Shown one piece after another: positions 57,642 through 64,000 of a stretch of DNA of 64,000 nucleotides (position 1 is its first letter; every line of letters begins with the position of its first letter). A program made the position numbers and the translations under genes. The notes under the pieces are model-generated. The model ran no database searches. It was not told where the DNA came from and was given only the letters and a program-made list of their open reading frames with translations. Source of the stretch: Gari tellinella (taxonomy: Eukaryota > Mollusca > Bivalvia > Cardiida > Psammobiidae); NCBI GenBank assembly GCA_922989275.2, contig OV277864.1:72110158-72174157 (forward strand), given 5' to 3'.

Positions 57642-57851
57642 TACAGTAAAACCTCGCTATTACGACCACTAAATTATGTTAATTATTAGGGTGTTTACGA
57701 TAGGTGACCGCTTAAAGCAAGGTGACAGTGAAACAGAAAGCTCCTATAGGAGCTTTCTGTTTCACAGTAACATTGCTTTAAGCTGTCACCTGTCTATTAT
57801 ACACTCGTTTAGCCTTCGTTTTAGTGGTCGTAATAGCGAGGTTTTACTGTA
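57642..57851. mobile_element. MITE family E, copy E7, best preserved
   Basis: TACAGTAAAACCTCGCTATT at the left and AATAGCGAGGTTTTACTGTA at the right are perfect complements. The TIR extends through GACCACTAAA. The delta core AGCTCCTATAGGAGCT and outer arms are nearly perfect. Confidence 0.93.
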
Positions 57852-58412
57852 TTTAATAAATTCATTCCAGTGATTTATCGTTATTTAATTACTATGCATA
57901 TCAACTCCTACCCGTATTTTATAGCACGATAAAACACTGGTATCAATTTATTATTTCGATTCTAGCACTTCAATTTAACCACAATTTGCACCGACGTAAG
58001 AGTGCTACATTTCTTGGCGTACCTATTTTCGAAGCCATATAACGTCACGTTAAGTCGTTGCATTTAAAGCATTAATGTCTAGAGCAACCGTTTAGATCCA
58101 TATCAACTGTCGAGTCACCCTGCGTCTGATCAGGCCCCAAACTTTTTGTCACTCAGATTAAATACGATAGCCAACATGTTCAAGAAAGTGCCATTTTCTT
58201 CATTTCAGTTCCTTGTGTTTTGTTTTGTTCTGACTGGAATTAATAACACATTCTCTACAATTTGTGATATGTCTATGCAAAGAAAATTGAAAATGTATAC
58301 ATGCAATGGTATTTGTCGTAGCAGTAAGAAAGACGAGTTTGCTGTGTTGTTGTAGTTTTAGTAGTAGTTTTAAATAGTGTTATAAGGAGAACAATTAGTA
58401 GTAAGAGTAACT
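57852..58412. other. Non-coding with a worn A right half
   Basis: A worn alpha core at 58085-58147 and an A-like right end AATAACACATTCTCTACA near 58241. No gene. Confidence 0.5.
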
Positions 58413-58605
58413 CAGGGCTCCAGATAAGGGGAGTTTTTCAAAAACTAAAATCTTTATTTCTGCATTAAACCCTATGGTGTCACTACTCATTAGAATCGTA
58501 TCGAAGAGACGATTCTAATGAGTAGTAACACCATAGGATTTGGTACTGAAATGATTGAGAAAATGTTGGAATTGTTCTGTTTACTCCCTCTTATCTGAAG
58601 CCCTG
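58413..58605. mobile_element. MITE family C, copy C4
   Basis: CAGGGCTCCAGATAAGGGGA to CTTATCTGAAGCCCTG. Flanked by an exact GTAACT duplication (58407-58412, 58606-58611). The inner palindrome is nearly perfect. Confidence 0.93.
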
Positions 58606-59202
58606 GTAACTAGAATTATACTCTAGGGACCAGTAATTTCAAATTTACAAAGCATGGACATTACAGTTCACTGATCTAAACTTATAAATGGCAAAGTTCA
58701 AAACTATTTATTCATGTATATCTTTGGATGAGACTCCATCAACCTGTGGATATTCCTTTTCAATTACGATGAACCGTTTTTCAGTAGTTGTGCTGACGAG
58801 CTACACATTATGTAGCATTTATTTCCATTTCGTAATGGCGGAAGGGAAAACTATTTTTTATGCATATTTTGAAACAGATACTATATCAACATGTTCCACA
58901 TGTAACCCCTGTGCTTACTTTCAAATGAATTGGATTCTGATCAGACGCCGCGTAACGCTGTGTCTGATCATGATCTAAACTGTTTGCCATTCGATGCCAT
59001 TGTGCGGTTAATGACGACTTGAGTTTACCAGCAACAAAGCATCAATAAATTAATAATCTGCCCTTGGAAATACCTCGTATTGGCAATGTAGTTGTAAAAG
59101 TACTCGCAACACGGATAGAGGTAGCAGTGGTCGTGCTGGTAAATTTTTGTTTCCATGGTAGAAATAGTACTCGTTGTAAAAGTAGTAGAATTAGCAGCAA
59201 TA
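58606..59202. other. Non-coding with an alpha core
   Basis: An alpha core at about 58927-58988 (GATTCTGATCAGACGCCGCG). A 96-codon ORF (58688-58978) runs into it and is not a supported gene. Confidence 0.5.
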
Positions 59203-59376
59203 TACATTAAAACCTATCTATTACGACCACTAAATTGTGTTAATTATTAGGGTGTTTACGGTAGGTGACCGATTAAAGAACGTGTTTCACTGTCACCTTG
59301 CTTTAAGCTGTCACCTCTCTTTTATACAATCAATTAGCCTTCGTTTTAGTGGTCGTAATAGCGAGGTTTTACTTAC
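59203..59376. mobile_element. MITE family E, copy E8, core-deleted
   Basis: TACATTAAAACCTATCTATTACGACC at the left, GTGGTCGTAATAGCGAGG and TTTTAC at the right. The left half of the delta core is deleted: GATTAAAGAACG jumps to TGTTTCACTGTCACC. Confidence 0.85.
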
Positions 59377-59669
59377 ATTGTTTCTGCTCTTGTCATTGGT
59401 TTTAGTATCGCCAATATAAGTAGTAATAGTAGTAGATATCGGTTTAGCAAAAGTAGTTATAAAGCCACTGAAGAAGTAGAGGACGAATACATAAAAGAAG
59501 TATGTTTGTTATAGGGGTAGTGTTCGGTGACAATAAGTATCGATATGCCGTTGATCATGTTATAGATATTATAGCATATTGGAATGAGTTGCTACACTCA
59601 CATCCTGATATCTCTGCATAAATGTTCAGACGGAACAATGTAACAATTTAACCGATTATGTATTTAATT

Positions 59670-59745
59670 TTAAAGACAAATGACTACTTAAAGCAGGTTG
59701 AAAGTAAATCAAAATGCGCCTTAAGGCGCATTCGGCTAAAGTTTA
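59670..59745. repeat. Epsilon core remnant (F3)
   Basis: GACTACTTAAAGCAGGTTGAAAG and AATGCGCCTTAAGGCGCATT; the distal part of the right arm is lost. Confidence 0.7.
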
Positions 59746-59891
59746 AAACAATTTACAAATAGCATCCGCCAGGTTGTAGTACTACACTTTAATGACTGTA
59801 TAAAGTACATGTAAAAATATTTGTTTCAGTGGAGGAATTAGTAAGTCGTACAAACCCATAATTATTGTGTAACGTAATGGCCAAAACGCGA

Positions 59892-59990
59892 TTGACCCTT
59901 TCACTGCCATGACGTCATCTAATTAAAACAATCGCGTCAGCGTTTATTTCATGTATTTTGATAGAAGAACTATTGAAATCCATGTCATAT
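59892..59990. mobile_element. MITE family H left half (H6)
   Basis: TTGACCCTTTCACTGCCATGACGTCAT and GCGTCAGCGTTTATTTC match H1/H2. The element is cut near the start of L2. Confidence 0.7.
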
Positions 59991-59997
59991 ATAGAGG

Positions 59998-60175
59998 ATA
60001 TTGAATATCATAAGTATATTGAGTGTATTTTCAGTAATTAATTTATTGAAGAAGTTGATTAAAATAATATGTAGCGAGCCTTGGCGAGCAACATATACTT
60101 TTATCTAACGAGTTCAATAAATCCATTGCTTAAAACTGACGAATTTAATATTCTATATAACACCAATCAACAAAT
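59998..60175. mobile_element. Foldback element L, copy L2
   Basis: GATATTGAATATC...TTTATTGAAGAAGTTGATTAAAATAATATGT, apex GCGAGCCTTGGCGAGC (60074-60089), then ACATATACTTTTATCTAACGAGTTCAATAAA and ATTTAATATTCTATAT. Arms of about 75 bp with gaps. Confidence 0.65.
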
Positions 60176-60259
60176 CTAAATACGAACATTCTGACTTTCA
60201 CTTTCCATCAGCTGTATGGGAAACATTTCGTCATAAGTGTTATTAGGTTTTATTCATCG

Positions 60260-60856
60260 ATACAATACAATACAATACGTTTTATTCGTAAATATAGGCC
60301 TCCGGCCCAAAATACAACATTTATACACAATTTACTGAGAGTTGTGTCAAATAAACATAATCAGTCATGTACTGACCCCTTTCAATGTATATAAATTATG
60401 TGTATTATATACCTTTTACAATACGAACATTAGCAATTTCCTATACAAACAGTGTAGATCCAAACCAGAGGGCTCCTTCAGGAGCCCTCAGATCAGGATC
60501 TGCCATGTCTGTCATTTTGAAATATATTGTAAGGACAATTATACATGTATTGCTCCTTATTCGAAAAACAGGACTTATCCACCTGAAGTTCAAGGGGTCA
60601 GTGAATTAAAGAGACAAGTAAAGTTAAATCAATAACAGTTAATCTTATATTAATCGACCACAAAATATAGAACATTCATGGCTATTTTAAATAACAACAG
60701 CGTTTGTCAAGTGCAGAACAAAGATGATGCAGAAAGGCACTTTCAGCATCATTCCCATTCTACACCGGACATTCACTAGTCTCAAAAGAGTAAAGCCTTT
60801 CTTCAATATGTGGTCGATCAACACAAGCTCAACCGCCGCACGGCCGTGCTACAGTG
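60260..60856 (-). mobile_element. 3' UTR and tail of the LINE fragment
   Basis: It lies immediately downstream of the ORF2 stop on the minus strand. The end is marked by ATACAATACAATACAATAC (60260-60278) beside TTTTATTCGTAAATATAGGCC, a layout common at LINE 3' ends. MITE J is inserted at 60371-60602. Confidence 0.65.
60371..60602. mobile_element. MITE J (beta core), inserted in the LINE 3' UTR
   Basis: ACTGACCCCTTTCAA at the left, TTCAAGGGGTCAGT at the right. The beta core at about 60445-60505 is AGTGTAGATCC...GAGGGCTCC/GGAGCCCTC. ORFs of 97 and 74 codons cross it and are palindrome artefacts. Confidence 0.8.
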
Positions 60857-61594
60857 CTAGTCTTTTAATAAGGCTGCAATGAAAATTGAAAGTTTTCTTA
60901 TAATATCGTGGTTCTCAGTTGACATTAACCTATATAGTTCGTTTCTACTTTGCCTACCAGAGTACCAGCTATATAAAAGATCATCCCTCACGCTTACGTA
61001 TTTGGGACATTCAAAAAAGACATGAAACTCATCCTCAACAACTGATACGCTCGACTGGTGGAGACAGAATGTACATGTTCTTTGTTCTCTGTTTATCTTT
61101 AAGTGTCGACCAACTTCAATATGAAGCTTGTGACTGGAGCATCTAAAACGAGCCAGTGCTCTCCTATGATAAAATGACAAGTCTATGCAAAGGTACTTCT
61201 CAGGAGTCAATAAACTTTTAAAATTTTTGTAGAAATCACACTTGGACGAATCCATAATACTTTCATGCCAGTTTTGCGACATACAGTCAATAATTCTTTG
61301 CTTAAATAGTTGAATAAAACTTTTTTCATCCCCTACTTCTTGAGAAACCCAGGCATAGCCGAAACCGTACCGAAATAATAACTGTTGAATATCTGTGGCC
61401 CATGTATGTCTACCAGCGTCGCTGATTGATTTTAACATTTTATAACAATTTTTGGGGTATCTTGAATCAGGCATTGCGAGTAATTTCAACCAGTATTTTA
61501 TACACTTAACATGGTATTGAACACAAATCGGTAGTCTTCCGCATTCTCCAAGCGCTACGCTATTATTTAGATAATAAAGAACACAAAAAATCAT
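60857..61594 (-). CDS. LINE ORF2 C-terminal fragment (reverse transcriptase tail), 5'-truncated
   Basis: 245 codons, the longest ORF in the window and the only one with a family signature. Residues 15-38 (ALGECGRLPICVQ then KCIKYWLKLL) resemble the segment after the polymerase domain in many invertebrate LINE ORF2 proteins. Residues 174-196 give C-x2-C...VEDEFH...C (Cys174, Cys177, His191, Cys196), the zinc-knuckle-like C-terminal motif. In an intact element this tail is thought to help bind the template RNA. The endonuclease and polymerase domains are missing. An in-frame TAG lies two codons upstream of the first Met. The upstream stretch (TTTGTTTTGTTTATTTTAG on the coding strand) resembles a splice acceptor. 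Alternatively the piece could be a 3' exon captured by a gene, but a 5'-truncated retrocopy is simpler. Confidence 0.85.
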   Translation of the reverse strand: MIFCVLYYLNNSVALGECGRLPICVQYHVKCIKYWLKLLAMPDSRYPKNCYKMLKSISDAGRHTWATDIQQLLFRYGFGYAWVSQEVGDEKSFIQLFKQRIIDCMSQNWHESIMDSSKCDFYKNFKSLLTPEKYLCIDLSFYHRRALARFRCSSHKLHIEVGRHLKINREQRTCTFCLHQSSVSVVEDEFHVFFECPKYVSVRDDLLYSWYSGRQSRNELYRLMSTENHDIIRKLSIFIAALLKD

Positions 61595-62062
61595 ATCAAA
61601 CTAAAATAAACAAAACAAAGAAAATCAATGGGTTGTGAAAAGACTTTCTGATAACCGATTCGAATGTAAGATGAATATATAATCTAGAATTGTTTTTATT
61701 GACTTAAACTTTTCATTTGAAATTTAGTAACGATTTCGGAATTACGTCATCATTGAAACATGACGTCATTATAATGTGTTATTAGAAACTTCAAAAATCA
61801 GGTTTTCTCGGAGACACTGTTAACACTAGGGCTTTACGTAGCCTGATTTGTGGCCCGATTTTCGAGCGTCTAGTGAGAAAACAAACGGACACTTGGAAGT
61901 GTTTTAATCACTGGTGGTGATCAAAGGTGGTCCAACTAGTCCCGTTTCTGCTGTCGCGTAGTAATAAAGCATTGTGGTGATTTAAAAAATTATATAAAAT
62001 ATATACACACTGCGCCGTGCATTTTTAGTGCACTCTAAATTGTGCTCGTTTATGTAATAAAA
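61595..62062. other. Non-coding gap
   Basis: TTACGTCATC and ATGACGTCAT near 61743-61771 are CRE-like. No gene recognised. Confidence 0.4.
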
Positions 62063-62168
62063 CTTGGATCAAAGTCAGACACCGTGTAACGCGTTCCGCG
62101 GCGTCTGTTCATGATCCAAACTGTTTGCAAATAAACATTTTACTCAAGGTAAATCAGCGAATGGGTTT
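62063..62168. mobile_element. Worn H-type right half with alpha core
   Basis: CTTGGATCAAAGTCAGACACC...GGCGTCTGTTCATGATCC, then ACTGTTTGCAAATAAACATTTTACTC and AGCGAATGGGTTTAA. The tail matches the H1 order of blocks. The left end is not clear. Confidence 0.6.
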
Positions 62169-62352
62169 AAGAAAGGAACTTGAAAAAAATCGACTCTATT
62201 AAATGTTGACAATTTATTTTGATCTGGGCCTAAAATGTTTTAATCCTGATTAGAATTCCGATTAATCTAGCTTCAGACATGTTCACTTTTGGAGGTTATT
62301 TCAGCACAAAGGCATTTATTGGGAAAGAATAATGACTGCTCCACTGTTAACG
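62169..62352. mobile_element. MITE family A right part, worn
   Basis: TTGATCTGGGCCTAAAATG, a worn core, then AGGCATTTATTGGGAAAGAATAATGACTGCTCCACTGTTA. The left end is not seen. Confidence 0.6.
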
Positions 62353-63766
62353 CTATATGTTTAAATGAGACGCAGAGTTGCTGCCGTGGCACTTAAAGGC
62401 GAATTTATCGCACTAAAGCACTCGACTATCCTTATTTACTTGCAGGAGCTGGCTGTTAAAGTAAATTGTATGTGTTTTATTCTTCCCCAGACACATCTAT
62501 GCCATACCGTAAGCCTATTAGACAATGTTTTCAATTTGTGCTGCAAAGCAAAAACTGCTCGGAGACACACAATCTGCCTTTATTTGAAAGCCTTGCGCAA
62601 GGATTTGCGATTTTAAATTAGGTTTATGTAGATGGTTTTGAAAATGACAGTAGCATGTCAAACTTGATTTGTTCACTTTTATGTCAGCAAATGCTCTGCG
62701 TTAATGGGTATACCGCTGTGTGTCAAATCCGCCTAATATGCGGGCCGGTTTTAAGTTATATTATTCGAAACCTTTATTAACAAAGTTTAAACTGATTCAT
62801 GTTGGATGAAAATTACGGTTTGTTTATTTGTAAGAATTCCATGGTTAATCCTAGTGCTCTACAGGCCAAACAATCGTAATTTCGCTAACGCATCACACAA
62901 TACTTCAATGTACTAGCATTTTATTTGTGCAACACGTAATGCAAAGTTTTAAAATCACATCTGTGCTCAGAGAATATCCTATTTATAGTTTCTCCATTGC
63001 TTAAGCAATGCACAAACATATATCGTTATCCTTATCGGCACAGAGGGTAGGAGTTACTCACTTAAAATTAAAACATGTATGCAAAACGCATTTCAACCAT
63101 TGCAAACGAGATGCCAGATTGTCGGATGTTTGATCAGGCTTAATATGTTTTAGTCCCCGGATTAAAACAAAAGGTGACACCAGTTTCAAGTAATGCCGAT
63201 TTCTACATTTTATTACTTTGAATATTAATATAGATATGTTTAAACGATCGAAAATAATTATCATAGTCTGCTTTGTATACGAGATCTTTATCTTTCATCG
63301 TAGGATTAATTATGGTAATATTTGTAATCGGTTGGGCAATATTTTGCTGTATTCCAGTTTAAAAATATACTTATCTTTTCCAAATCAAATTACTCACATT
63401 GTTTCATGAAGTTTTCCTATAAATGATGTATGCAGTTCCTTACGTATATTTCAACTCGGTTTTCCCGTGGACCTTAAAAACAAATCCAGTTTCAAAATAA
63501 GTCTAGATCGTTCTTAACCAATTAAATTATTTAGAAATATCATTTCAACAATCCACTAAAATATAAAACAGTGCAGAGCATAATAAGAGGGCCCCAGTAG
63601 TAATGCTACAGTCAAGGTCTGAACTGTTTGCACAATACATCTGTACTTTCTACATAGACATCGTTTGTTTATGACGAGTATAATCGTCACTAGGGTTACA
63701 TGTGTTTAGCAGTTATCTGTCTGAGGAGATCGCTAAATTTCTTTATTTAGAGGACGTTAAAGTGCA
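62353..63766. other. Non-coding gap
   Basis: Worn alpha arms near 63120-63150 and 63610-63632. Several ORFs of 60-83 codons, none recognisable. Confidence 0.4.
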
Positions 63767-64000
63767 GGGGCCCGTTTCATAAAACTTCTTATGAAAAATG
63801 TTGTCGTAAGTCAGATTATAAAAGTATTAATTATTATCTATTTCTCCAACTTATCCTGTCTTGTGACATCTTTTTGGAATCGTCTTGAATCGTCTTGAAA
63901 AGACGATTCCAAAAAGATTTGACAAGACAGGATTAGATAGAGAAATCACAAATTAAATGTATTTTAAATTTTTGACTTACGACAACATTTGTCGTAAGAA
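63767..64000. mobile_element. Foldback family B, copy B7, cut by the window end
   Basis: GGGGCCCGTTTCATAAAACTTC at the left. The apex GAATCGTCTTGAATCGTCTTGAAAAGACGATTC contains a short duplication. The right arm runs to the last base. Confidence 0.9.

Noticed and set aside
629..58985. Regularly recurring palindromes as a CRISPR array
   Set aside because: Copies are dispersed over tens of kilobases with no constant spacer length, no adjacent cas-like ORFs, and each is embedded in MITE ends.
61590..61620. Splice acceptor making the LINE tail a host exon
   Set aside because: A polypyrimidine tract plus AG is common by chance in AT-rich DNA. A retrotransposon fragment explains the ORF without a host gene; noted in findings as a check only.

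Overview
This is eukaryotic nuclear DNA from an invertebrate. It is AT-rich, with no operon structure, no ribosome binding sites and no long gene ORFs. Almost every recognisable feature is a transposable-element remnant, mostly short non-autonomous DNA transposons (MITEs, foldback elements). The density of hairpin MITEs and the LINE fragments would suit a marine invertebrate, perhaps a bivalve mollusc; this guess rests on general style and not on a diagnostic gene. I found no convincing host protein-coding exon, rRNA or tRNA.

Protein-coding remains. Two non-LTR retrotransposon pieces are visible. A 245-residue 3' fragment of a LINE ORF2 with an intact C-terminal CCHC-type motif lies on the minus strand at 60857-61594. 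Its 3' UTR runs to a short ATACA-type tail at about 60260 and has a MITE inserted in it. A decayed reverse transcriptase C-terminus with two in-frame stops lies on the plus strand at 9582-9920 and ends in a GAT-repeat tail.

MITE families (my labels). A: TA-flanked, ends TACAGTGGAGAA, more than 15 copies. G: TA-flanked, ends TACAGTGCTCCCTCC. E: TA-flanked, pogo-like ends CAGTAAAACCTCGCTATTAC. H and F2: TTAA-flanked, CCCTT ends, piggyBac-like. C: ends CAGGGCTCCAGATAAG with 6-7 bp target duplications. B: about 240-bp near-perfect foldbacks with ends GGGCCCGTTTCATAAAACTT. Families D, I, J, K, L, M, N, O and P have one or two copies each. Families A, G and H, with unrelated ends, share one palindromic core (alpha: CAAACAGTTTGGA..GATCAGACGCCG and its complement). 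A second core (delta/epsilon: TTAAAGCA..CAGAA) is likewise carried by at least three kinds of ends. This modular core-versus-terminus organisation is the most unusual pattern in the window.

Layout. 1-12.6 kb: dense MITEs with nesting, plus the first LINE fragment. 12.6-28.7 kb: an old tandem duplication, unit 1 about 12.6-21.7 kb and unit 2 about 21.9-28.7 kb, colinear over at least twelve anchors. Several MITEs are present in one unit and absent from the other, giving natural empty sites and exact insertion points. 29-41 kb: scattered MITEs and long hairpins. 42.3-47.5 kb: a MITE-poor stretch with nothing recognisable. 47.5-60 kb: a cluster of E elements with C, F, G and L copies. 60-61.6 kb: the LINE fragment. 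63.8-64 kb: a B foldback cut by the window edge.

Nothing indicates a functional multi-gene system. Most 60-110 codon ORFs here are read-throughs of the MITE hairpins.
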